Part shown: positions 50,765 to 60,794 of the stretch, one piece after another | Numbering within the stretch: position 1 is the first letter of the stretch | Layout of the letters: every line of letters starts with the position of its first letter | The notes under the pieces: model-generated | What the model was told of the DNA's origin: nothing | Seen by the model: only the letters and a program-made list of their open reading frames with translations | Databases searched by the model: none | Made by a program: the position numbers and the translations under genes | From: Wallemia ichthyophaga EXF-994 | Lineage: Eukaryota > Basidiomycota > Wallemiomycetes > Wallemiales > Wallemiaceae | Assembly (NCBI RefSeq): GCF_000400465.1 | Contig: NW_008806280.1 | Span: 310,001-374,000 of the forward strand | Direction: 5' to 3' | DNA: 64,000 nucleotides

Positions 50765-51586
50765 TCAATCAGACTTTTTCAGCCACTGTGCAAAAGTCAA
50801 CAAACCCGGAAATTCTTCGCGCAGAGCAGGAATATTAGCTTTGTAACCATCCGATCTGAACCAGTAGAACATTTTAGAAAAGTCATTTGACAGCAGAGAT
50901 GGCGTGAAGCTAGGTAAATAAGCCTTCCAAGCTGGAGCGCCGTGTGCTGTATTATAAGCGTTCTGTATATCCGAGATAGACAACTCCTCTCCCGCCAGAG
51001 GAATAGATCTACCATTGTAGCGCTCCGGATGTTTGAGAGCGGTAGCTGCTACCCTACCTATATCGTCTACAGCGACAAGTTGAATTTTCTTGTCCAGAAT
51101 AGCCGCACTGAAAAGACCAATGGTGAGGAATGATTGCAGACCAGACTTCTTTGGGAAGTTGTCCATAAATGCTACTGGCTTGACTATTGTGTGGGGCAAA
51201 TTTGAATCTCTTATCATCTGCTCCACTTCGGCTTTGCTTTCGAAGTGTGGAACGTTGCTGCCTTTTGCGCTATCGACGCTCGTATAAACGACACGAATAT
51301 TGCGCTTCTTGGCCGCATCGATGAAGGCCTTCCCTTGGATGACTTCGTCGCTAGGTCCATTAGGGGCCATTGTAGTGACGAGGAAAGCAGCTTTGCAGCC
51401 TTCCATGGCATTGTATATTGTAAGACTATCCGTCAGGTCACCTTTGGCTATGTCGACACCCTCACCTTCCAGCTTCTTGGCTGCTTCTGAGGCTGGGTTC
51501 CTCACGAGAGCTCTCGTCTTCTCTCCTTTCAAGTGCTGGATAGTTGCATTTCCTTGCTGTCCAGTTGCGCCAGTGATTAAGTACAT
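50765..51586 (-). CDS. NmrA-like NAD(P)-binding protein
   Basis: Single-exon, 273 aa. Rossmann N-terminus MYLITGATGQQGNATIQHL with the GxxGxxG motif and an arginine after strand 2 (ALVRNP) that prefers NADP. The VYTSVDSAKGSN segment replaces the canonical SDR Tyr-x3-Lys, as usual for atypical NmrA/HSCARG-type proteins, which bind NADP as sensors or reduce small substrates. PHFESKAEVEQMIRDSNLPHTIVKPVAFMDNF is the family's central region. The stop is followed by AT-rich sequence. Whether it is an enzyme or a redox sensor cannot be told. Confidence 0.88.
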   Translation of the reverse strand: MYLITGATGQQGNATIQHLKGEKTRALVRNPASEAAKKLEGEGVDIAKGDLTDSLTIYNAMEGCKAAFLVTTMAPNGPSDEVIQGKAFIDAAKKRNIRVVYTSVDSAKGSNVPHFESKAEVEQMIRDSNLPHTIVKPVAFMDNFPKKSGLQSFLTIGLFSAAILDKKIQLVAVDDIGRVAATALKHPERYNGRSIPLAGEELSISDIQNAYNTAHGAPAWKAYLPSFTPSLLSNDFSKMFYWFRSDGYKANIPALREEFPGLLTFAQWLKKSD

Positions 51587-51931
51587 TCTTGTATTTACTG
51601 ATAGTGTGAACTGGAAAGTGATGTGCGGGGGTGGTTACCGAACTCGGAATTCGATATTCGGCGCAAACAGCGCATCCATAGCGCTAAGTTATTCTGACTT
51701 GCACACACACAAACACCAACCCATAACAAGTACTGACTGGGAGATGTTTGCGTAAACTCTCACGGTGAATTGATCAAATTGGTCAATCATTCTGACTATT
51801 CAGGTCAAAATTCAGGTCATAAAATGAATACAAGAAAAGAATAGGCAGAATCAGCAAACTAAAACTTAGCTTGAGCAAGTCATTGATGGGATAGTCTTGT
51901 TGATTTGCCTAAATGATGCAACTATTACGAT
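51587..51931. other. Intergenic region, about 345 bp
   Basis: AT-rich; holds the promoter of the NmrA-like gene and the 3' end of the Questin-oxidase-like gene. No other feature seen. Confidence 0.55.
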
Positions 51932-53448
51932 CTACTCGTTAGTGTAGACATCGCGATCACCCTCCCAAGATTGATCGAAGCCAGGTTTTTCATAACTCCA
52001 CTGAGAGCCCTGATTAAAAGCGGCTATGAGCTGCTGGGCGACTCTGCTCCAGATAGTGTCGTCGAAGCCCAGAGTGAGCAATTCAGGTGGGGTGTACTGG
52101 CAGAAATTGCAACCGTAGAAGGCGAGCGTGCGCACGGCCTTGGTCACATGTTCGTCATTCTGCTTGAGGGCATCATCTACCACTTGCAGCCAGATATTTG
52201 AGACATCCTCTGGCAGAGGTCTGTTATTGATCACCCTACTATTGGGTACAGATGGTCTGCCGCGGGCAACATATACCAACAGTGTAGCCCTGAGGTAGGC
52301 AGCTACGAAGAGACGCTTGTTGCGTGGATCTGGTGTGTGGGAGAGGACGTACGGAATGAAGTGGGAGGAATTGAGGATGTGAACCAAGCTGAAAAAGAGA
52401 AGAAAGAGTCAGCTAAGGCCACTAATTGCCACTGACGTCTTCCAAACTCACATAAATTCAGGCTTGAATTGTTTGCGCGCTTTGTAGCATCCATTCGCGT
52501 ACATAAACAGGGCAGCGAAAGCAAGCTCGCGAATGATATCATGTTCCTTCCCAGGAATTTCTGTAGCTGGCAAGTCAAAGTTGGCAGCCTCCTCTGCTAT
52601 GATTCCGCCAGCGAGTTTGTTCGTTGTAGAGAGAGCGCTATTATCTTCTCTGACTGGAGTGTGAGGGCTACTTGGAGACAAGTCTTCATTCTTGAGGACA
52701 TCCAACAAAACCTGCAATGCCGTCTTGCGTTGTGCGTTTGGCTTCTCTGGCTCATTCCAAAGATCAGCAGGTAAGACATTATTGTAGTCGGAATTGTGCG
52801 TCGCTGTCCAAGCGAATGCCTGAGCGAGAACCTCGCGCTTGTTGTCGAGGTGCTCAAATTCAAGCGCGTATCCCAGGTGTATAATCGGGTGTATAAGGCC
52901 AGAGAACAATCTCGAGAGCATCTGAGTGAGTTAGCAGGGTGTGGGACAATCGTCGACGGGGATACCTACAGACACGCCGCCATCGTTAGCTTCACGACTG
53001 TAAAGATATTTCTCGAGGAGAGTTGCAATGTCTTTGTTATCGCTATCCTTCACCGCCTCACGGAAATAGGAGAGGTAAGTGGTGTAGTTATCGCGGTTAC
53101 CGAGCAGCTCCACGTTATTCCAATTATCGTGGGTGATGCGCGTGCCTTTCTCGGCTGGACGAATAGGTTTCTGGTAGCCACTGGCAGCGGCAGCTACGCG
53201 GTTGAGAGCGTGTGGTTGTGCACCCATAGCATACGCGGCAAAGACGACGTGGGTGAAGTGGCTATGAGGCTGTGAGCGCTGGAGGAGTCGCCATATGCCA
53301 CGACGCACTTGTGGAAACCCATTTCGTTGAAGTAGGCATCATTTTTGCTTATGTCGGTGTTGACGAGTGTCTGTGCGAGCTTCTTCGATGTCGTTGTCGT
53401 GCCCGGCCACAGATTAGAGCGGAGGAGCGTGTTGATTGATGATGTCAT
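51932..53448 (-). CDS. Questin-oxidase-like protein (DUF4243 family)
   Basis: 452 aa, exons 53448-53309, 53261-52970, 52921-52452 and 52388-51932; introns 47, 48 and 63 nt. The family includes Baeyer-Villiger-type oxidases such as AflY and GedK in polyketide pathways, but many members lie outside clusters. The splice at 53309/53261 gives MGFHNHFTHVVFAAYAMGA, the conserved His-rich start of the family; adjacent reading frames look frameshifted without it. Other motifs: YTTYLSYFREAV, SGLIHPIIHLGYALEFE (conserved His-x3-His) and the C-terminal helical part ILVHILNSSHFIPYVLSH. No polyketide synthase is present nearby, so a general role is more likely than a biosynthetic cluster. Confidence 0.84.
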
Positions 53449-53524
53449 GATGAACGTAGCGGAGAGGATTGCGAGAGAGGATTCTTATAGCTGTGAGCTG
53501 TGTGTTCACTGTAGTCTGCGAATA

Positions 53525-54416
53525 ATGATGTCACTAGATCCACATGACTTGTACATTCTTGCACTTTACGACCACGATATGTTGAACAGCACCAATCCGT
53601 TTGCTAGGCTGGTAGCGCAGGAGGGAGAAGAGCAGCGGCAGGCACAGCACCAGCATCACGCTCCCCCAGATACCCCAGATCATCCGCCTAAAGCAACACC
53701 CACAGCACCAGCACCATCACCGACACCACCACCGCTGCCCAACAGGCCGCACTCGCCGCCACAGCCACCGCGACCGAGCGAGCCACGCCCACGCCCACCA
53801 GCGACCGCTCTCGAGCAGCGATACGAGGAGGAAGAGCCACCGCCATATGAGGAGGTGATGAGTGACAGAGTGCTCGAGCAGGGCCCGCGTCGCCCCTACC
53901 CTGCAGCACCCGTGCAGTCTACCCAGCACACGCCTCTCAATTCCTACCACACTAATAGTCCCGCTACACCCGTGCATACCAGACCAGTAGGCGGTGGTTA
54001 TGGCGGTAACTATGGCAACAGCAGTCAGTCTCACCAACCCTACCAACCTTATTCTTATCGGCCGAGTGCGTGTCTTGGTTTTGGTTCGATGACGTACTAA
54101 CAGACGCACACACGCAGATTACTCCGGTTATCACAATTCAAGTACACACACAAACACGAACACTCATCGCAGTGCTCCTCACATTAGCGGCATTATTCGT
54201 TCAGGTAGACCACCACCCGGTGCTGTAGTTTACCAGTCAGGCGATCCAAGGAGTGAGTGTGTTTTAAGGCTTTTTTGCAGACTCTGATAACACCACCCAT
54301 CAGTCGGCGGATCCTTCTGCTACAAGTGCGACGGCACCGGCAAGCGCACTGACTGGCTCTTCGGCTTCTCCGAGACGTGCTACAAGTGTGGTGGGATTGG
54401 CAGGCGGTTCCATTGA
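53525..54416 (+). CDS. HUA1: HUA1-like zinc-ribbon protein with PPPY motif
   Basis: 262 aa. Exons 53525-54065, 54118-54252 and 54304-54416; introns 52 and 51 nt. The Pro/His-rich N-terminal half contains PPPYEE, a ligand for WW domains such as those of Rsp5-type ubiquitin ligases. The C-terminus is a four-Cys zinc ribbon with DPRIGGSFCYKCDGTGK and ETCYKCGGIGR, matching the C-terminal domain of yeast Hua1 (itself similar to the J-protein zinc motif). Two adjacent Met codons (53525, 53528) can start. It is convergent with MVP1. Function in yeast is poorly known (cytoplasmic, actin patch or ubiquitin-related). Confidence 0.8.
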
Positions 54417-54597
54417 ACAATACATGGCACACCACATTCACCATCTAGATAAAGAAAATGATATATTAAACTTGATAGTTCCATGTTTGGTTGGTGTATT
54501 AGTATTACGTGTATAACTAATGCTTTTTGACGAGTTTGGGTGCAGTTGGTCAGTTGCACATTTGCCTACACTTACACCTCCACACACCTCCACTCCT

Positions 54598-56261
54598 CTA
54601 CACACTCCCACACACGCTCAGCTTTTCCTTGAGAGCGCGCCACGCCGCGGTGCTATCGCTGAAGCGGAGAACATGAGTCTCGGTGAGTGTAGAGACGACG
54701 TTGTTGATGAGAGGAGTTTCTGTAGCCTGTAGCTGAATGAGTTCCGACCAAATACAAAAGCGCGCGAACTGGCGCTTAGTGAGAGCATGTTGAATCTGCG
54801 ATTGCGCCGAGTCGATGATGGTATTTTGCGAGTGAATTTCGTCCTCAAACGATCTTCTCTGCTTGAGGTCGTTGACTGAGTCTAAGGCCATGGCAAGTGT
54901 GTGCACTTTACGTTGAGAGCGTTCCATATTTCTCTTGAGTTTATCCACCGAATGTGGGGTGAGGCGGTCGTAGCGAGCGAGGAGGGCGAGATAGGCCATG
55001 TAGAGGTCGCGAACGTAGCGGGCCGCTTCGAGTGCTTGAAGAGACATATCTAGTGTGCGGTCGTATGCGACGGCAGCATACTCCTCGAGTCCCCCGCGCG
55101 TGCGCTGCAGCTGCTCACTCTCCCCACGTCCCCACGCTTGACTGTCGCTGTCGATAACCGTACCGAGCGTGTTGCTAAGCGTGACGTAGTCGCGCGCATC
55201 CGTCTCGTTGCGCTTAATGATTCGCTCTAGTTGCCCACATAACTCTGCCCAGTGCTCGATGAGAGCTGGGAGACGCACGCGTAGCTTGTCGATGCGCTCA
55301 TCGAGGTCGGTAGGGATTGACATGGCTTTCACTCGGCTAAGCACTTGTGACTCCTCCTCCAAAGACACCTTGGTGCTCTTGCGCCAGCTTTCCAGGCTCG
55401 GCGTCTCAAGGAAGGTCAGTACTAGCCCGTCTTTCTGCAGGATGGGATGGTTTATGGTAAAATTCATAAAACGCTGTAAACCGCGACGACGCGTCTCGAG
55501 GAAATTGGCATCGGTCGACAGACTGTGCCCGCCCAAGGTTAAGCGCTTCGGAGGGAGGTTGGGCACGAGGCGGAAGGGGTAGCGCGTCATGAGACAGTCG
55601 TGCAGCCAGACAAAGTCAGAGAAACGACGACTGACGCTGCCATTGTCGGACTTGTCGATGGTATAGTTGTGGTGGGTGAAGAAGAAGCCCTCCTTCTCGC
55701 CCTCGAGGCGTACGGAGACGGTGTCACTCATTTCTTGCGCACTCACCGCCCAGCCGTCTTCGTGGAGCTGAGGAGACTCGTTGGCCAAGTGGGGAAAGGG
55801 AATCGGTGGCTTGGACATGGTGACCACGTCGATGAGCAGTTCCTGGCCCTGCTGCGCATATGCAGCCAGCGCCAAAGCGAACTGGAACTCAGATTTCTGG
55901 ACAACACGGCCGCGGACAGTGAGGCCGAGGATCTGTAGGAGTGGGTGAGCGAGTGTGTCGGGAGCGTGCACCCACGCACCTTCTCGGTACTCCTCGCCGG
56001 GAGCTCAGTCCTGAAAAGCAATTGCTGGAGATGGGCAATAGAGAGATCGCCATTCGCAGTCAAATCAATCCAAAATTGCTCATATTCGTCTGCGAAATAA
56101 TCATCTGGTACGAGGTTATCGAGGTATGACGACGGCGTCTGCATCGGTGCTGAGTACGCGTTCCAAGGACTCCAGGGATTTGATGCGCTTTCGTGCGGTG
56201 ATTCTGGAGTGCCAGCAACGTGCTCAACCTGCGTCACTGATTTCGCTGATGCGCTCTCCAT
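54598..56261 (-). CDS. MVP1: Sorting nexin MVP1 (SNX8-like)
   Basis: 538 aa; exons 56261-55980 and 55932-54598, intron 55933-55979 (47 nt). An N-terminal low-complexity region is followed by an EH-like helical segment (FWIDLTANGDLSIAHLQQLL). The PX domain has the phosphoinositide-binding Arg signature (SVSRRFSDFVWLHDCL) and the Pro-rich loop (VPNLPPKRLTLGG). The remainder is a BAR-type helical bundle, residues about 320-538. Mvp1 acts on endosomes in retromer-independent recycling to the Golgi. Start at 56261 (MESASAKSV) is the first ATG in the frame. Confidence 0.9.
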
Positions 56262-56340
56262 TCTTCGCTCGTCTTGAAGAATCACTTAAAAACTGGAACA
56301 ATTAATTATCTGTCGACGTGCAAAATTTATATCTATACAT

Positions 56341-58022
56341 CTACTTCTTAGCATTACGCTTAGATAACGCCTTATCTGAAGGTGTCCTCTTGTTCTTCTT
56401 CCCCGGCTTCTTCTCACTCACCTTCCTCCTCGGCTTGTTGAGTGTCATCTTCTGATCCCCCTGCTTCTTAGACAACGCTTGCTGCTTCTTCGCTGTGCGT
56501 CGTGCTTGCCTTACTCCATCCGCCGCTTTGATCGTCTTTCGCGTCTCTTTCGTCATTTCTGACAGCTTCTCCCCGAGCGCAGGGTCGCCCCTGACAATCT
56601 TGCCCGCTTTAGCCGATATACCCGACGCTTTCTTTGACTCCTTGGCTTCCTTCTTGTCGTCTCGCTTAAGATCCTCCTGTGGCTTCTGCTTTCCAGATGC
56701 TTTCGATTTTGCGAATCGCAGCGTGCGCTTGTTCAGCCGTCTGCGCTCATCGGGCAGCAGAAGCAGCTCTTGGACGCAATCATTATCCGCTAGATGCACA
56801 TACCCGAACCCTTTTCCGAGCTGTGTGTCTGGATCGCGCACTATCCTCACACCTCTAACCCACGACTTGGCTTTATCGTCCTTATCTACTCCAACATACT
56901 CGCCCTTCTCCTCTTTGAGCAGCTTTTCTATAAACTCACCCAACTCTGTCTCCTTCTGTGCGAAATCCAATCTGCCAACGTAGAGAGTGCGCTTAGCCAT
57001 GTCTTTGTCAATATGCCAGCTAGTGCCCTTCTTGTCGAGATTGAGTACGCGATCAACGCGCAAGACTCTTCCTTCAAACGTTGTACCATTACCACGCTCA
57101 ACGACCTTCTGAGCTACTTGTGAAGGTGGCACATCTTTGTCTTTGTTGTTGAGCAGAGTGACATCATTCGGTCTCCTAAACCCAAAGACAACGTATGCGT
57201 TGACGGAAGCAGCGTCTGGATGGAGGTCATGCTTTATGAATGCCACTTTGCGCTTCTGTTTTGGTGTTTGATAGCGATTGTTATCAGCTTCTGATTTTGC
57301 AGATGCTGATGTGGGCACACTAAAAGCAACGGATCTAAAGCGCGTGCTGTCGTGTTTAGCTGTCGGTGGTAGTTCAGAGACTTGCATGAGGTGTTGAACG
57401 AGTCTCTTGGACAGTGACTGGATTTCTGGTTAGCTGGGAGTGTAAAAAGCCTCAAACTCACTTTATTCTTGGCTGCTTCGGCTGGAACATTACCGACAAA
57501 GATTGTTCTGTTGTTCTTCTGCTCGGGTGTCTCGTCTTCAATCTTGTACACCCGCGGAGCTTGCTTCTTTTTCGTGTCCTTCTTCTTGTCGTGGATGTCG
57601 TCGTTGTCGTCGTTGTCGTCTTCCCACTCGTTGTCATCGGCTTTGAGATCGTCATCGTCTCTTCCCATCTCTTTAGCGAATTCCGCGAGAGTTTCGTCAT
57701 CAATGTCTTCTTGGTTGTTAATGTTGTTGTCGCTGTGATGGCCGTCGTTATCCTTCTTGTTATCGCCGTCGCTATCACCGTCGCTGTTGCTGTTGCTTCC
57801 ACCACCACCATCACCACGACCAGTTGATGGCTTTGACTTATTAAGAGAGCTAACAGCATCCTTAACCTTCTTCACCTGGGCTTTGTGATCAACCTTTCTA
57901 GATTTCACAGTGGACGGACCAGCGCTGGATGTAAACAAGCTATCCAGTTCCTTATCAAAGTTATCTTCTTTATCTCCCTTATCTCCCTTACGATGTTCCT
58001 CGGGTGATTTGCGTTTAACCAT
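56341..58022 (-). CDS. NOP12: Nucleolar RNA-binding protein NOP12-like
   Basis: 545 aa; exons 58022-57462 and 57417-56341, intron 57418-57461 (44 nt). Two RRM domains are present. RRM1 has RNP2 RTIFVGNVP and RNP1-like AYVVFGF; a long insert between them is typical of Nop12/RBM34. RRM2 has RNP2 TLYVGRL and RNP1 KGFGYVHL. Both termini are highly Lys/Asp/Arg-rich, as expected for a pre-60S nucleolar factor in 5.8S maturation. The N-terminus is very acidic with Asp runs. Divergent from SSB with 329 bp between start codons. Confidence 0.9.
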
Positions 58023-58351
58023 AATGGATGTATCCTGCGAAGAAGAAATTTTACATGAGAAGCGAGATGAAATGGAGATAGGCAATGTAAGTGGAGATGT
58101 CAGTGGTATCTCGACATACGATTCAATCTAAAGTCGTTAGCTGCACCTCGAGTGACAGCGAACAATCTTTGTAGATTTTCAAGTGGAGCGCTACAAAATA
58201 ATCTTATAACATGCATACACTGCTCAAGTTATACTCTATTTTACTCATCTCCCCTCCTTCCACTCGCCTTTAGAATTTTTTATTCAACAGAATCTTCGCA
58301 TTTCAAATCAGCATCAGCTTTTTGTCCTACCACCACTTTGGTTAATTAGTT
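58023..58351. other. Divergent promoter region of NOP12 and SSB
   Basis: About 330 bp shared promoter. A heat-shock-element-like cluster (TTC-N4-GAA-N2-TTC, about 58282-58296) lies about 70 bp before the SSB start. The spacing deviates from the consensus, so it is only a possible HSE. Confidence 0.4.
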
Positions 58352-60461
58352 ATGTGAGTTTGAAAGGCGCACGCAGCGTAACACTCACATTTTATAGGTC
58401 AACTGAGCAGCAACCAACACAACCACAAACTGCTGTCCCAGCAATTGGTATCGATCTTGTGAGTTTCATTGCTGGAGTGGCCTTTTTATTTCAGAATCTT
58501 GTGCGGATCGGCTTGGAGATTATGAGCCTTTATTTCTCGGCTTTTTTTCTTCATTTCTCCCCTTTTCAGGCTGATATGAAATTTTGCCATCTTCTCAGCA
58601 AATCCCCAAGATTCTGATACAGCCACCACGCTCCCCACTCCATTTCTAACGCCTTCTCCAGGGTACCACCTACTCTTGTGCTGGTGTCTGGCAAAACGAC
58701 AGAGTCGAAATCATCGCCAACGACCAAGGTAACCGTACCACCCCATCTTACGTTGCCTTCAACGACGCTGAACGTCTCATCGGTGATGCTGCCAAGAACC
58801 AATCTGCTATGAACCCAAAGAACACCGTCTTCGACGTTAAGCGTCTCATCGGTCGCCGCACCGACGACGACGAGGTCAAGAAGGACCAAAAGGCCTGGCC
58901 TTTCCAAATTGTCGACAAGGATGGTTCCCCTGTCGTCAAGGTTTCTTTCAAGGGCGAAGACAAGCAATTCTCCCCACAAGAAATCTCCGCCATGGTTCTC
59001 ACCAAGATGAAGGAAATTGCTGAAGCTAAGCTCGACTCTGAAGTCACCAAGGCTGTCATTACCGTCCCAGCTTACTTCAACGACTCCCAACGTCTTGCCA
59101 CCAAGGACGCTGGTGTTATCGCCGGTCTCGAAGTCCTCCGTATCATCAACGAGCCAACTGCCGCCGCTATTGCTTACGGTCTTGACTCAAAGTCTTCTGA
59201 GGAGAAGAACGTCCTCATTTTCGACTTGGGTGGTGGTACTTTCGATGTTTCCCTCCTCAACATCACTGGTGGTGTTTTCGCTGTCAAGGCTACCGCTGGT
59301 GACACTCACTTGGGTGGTGAGGACTTTGACAACACCCTCCTTGAACACTTCAAGGCTGAGTTCCAACGTAAGAACAAGGTCGACATTAGCGATGATGCTC
59401 GTGCTATGCGTCGTCTCCGCTCTGCTTGTGAGCGTGCTAAGCGTACCCTCTCATCTGTCACTCAAACCACCGTCGAGGTTGACTCTCTTTTCAACGGTAT
59501 CGACTTCCAAGCAAACATCACCCGTGCACGTTTCGAGGAGATCAACGCTGACAAGTTCAAGTCAACCATCGACCCAGTCGCCCGTGTCCTTAAGGATGCT
59601 AAGATTTCAACCACAAAGGTTGACGAGATTGTTCTCGTTGGTGGTTCAACCCGTATTCCAAAGGTTCAATCTCTTGTTTCCGACCACTTTGGCGGTAAGC
59701 AATTGAACAAGTCCATCAACCCAGATGAGGCTGTTGCATACGGTGCTGCTGTTCAAGCTGCTGTCCTCACTGGTCACACCTCGGACAAGACAGCTGACCT
59801 TCTCCTCTTGGATGTTGCCCCACTTTCCCTCGGTGTTGCTATGCAAGGTGATGTCTTCGGTAGCGTTGTCCCACGTAACACTCCAATCCCATGCAACAAG
59901 TCACGTACTTTCACCACGGTTGAAGACAACCAAACTCAAGTTACTTTCCCAGTCTACGAGGGTGAGCGTACTCAATGTCGTGACAACAGACTTCTCGGTG
60001 AATTTGAACTCACTGGTATTCCACCAATGCCAAGAGGTCAAGCTGAGCTCCACTGTACCTTTGAAGTTGACGCCAACGGTTTGTTGAAGGTTTCTGCTCA
60101 AGACAAGGCATCTGGCAGACAAGCTAACATCACCATCACCAACTCAGTTGGTAGACTCTCATCAACTGAGATTGACCAAATGATTAAGGATGCTGAGCAA
60201 TTCAAGCAATCTGACAAGGAATTCACCGCTAAGCACGAAGCCAAGTCAGAGTTAGAGGCTCAAATCTCTCAAGTGGAGTCTACCATCACCTCACCAGAAT
60301 TCGGTATGAAGCTCAAGAGGAACCAAAAGGCAGCAGTTGAGTCTGAACTCGCAAAGGCCCTTGAGAAGCTCGAAGTTGAAGACAGCACAGCAGATGAACT
60401 TAGAAAGAGCCAATTGCTCATCAAGCGTTCAATGCAAAAAGCAGTCGGAGGTGGTCGTTAA
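58352..60461 (+). CDS. SSB1: Ribosome-associated Hsp70, SSB type; start codon split by an intron
   Basis: 620 aa. Exons 58352-58353 (AT), 58398-58458 and 58662-60461; introns 58354-58397 (44 nt) and 58459-58661 (203 nt). The start codon forms only after splicing; unspliced RNA reads ATG-TGA. An in-frame TAA at 58343 shows no other upstream start. Hsp70 signatures: [37 protein letters not shown]. The C-terminus ends QKAVGGGR and lacks EEVD. With features such as [18 protein letters not shown] this places it with Ssb (cotranslational folding on ribosomes with Zuo1/Ssz1) and not with Ssa. Codon use in the large exon is strongly biased (frequent GTC/GCT/CAA), as in highly expressed genes. Confidence 0.92.
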
Positions 60462-60794
60462 ATTACGTAGTCGCTCTATTACTACCGGTGTAAAATTTAT
60501 TCATTTTTCTTCTTCTCTAGTGATAGACTGTTTGTACTGTATGTTGATTGCCGTGGAACAACGTCGAGGAAGAAGATTTTACATGACGTAGATCGACTTG
60601 AAAGTTAGAAGGTAATTAAAGCGAGTTGGAGGAGAGGTTCACAATCACAAACCACAAATCAGCTCGATAAAATATTACAATCTGCCAATTCCGTCAAACA
60701 ATTTTCACCAATCTCAGAACGCTCCAATCAACGACTAAATAAAGAAACACAAAAAGTTTTTGACACATCAAAGAGTCTTTAAGGCTACAGACAT
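60462..60794. other. Intergenic region between SSB and TRK1
   Basis: About 330 bp, AT-rich, with SSB terminator and TRK1 promoter. No coding feature. Confidence 0.55.

Noticed and set aside
53194-53310. Apparent frameshift in the Questin-oxidase-like gene
   Set aside because: A 47-nt GT-AG intron (53262-53308) joins the frames and restores the conserved family motif.
59017-59706. 229-codon Ser/Leu/Val-rich ORF inside SSB in another frame
   Set aside because: A consequence of strong codon bias in the Hsp70 coding frame.
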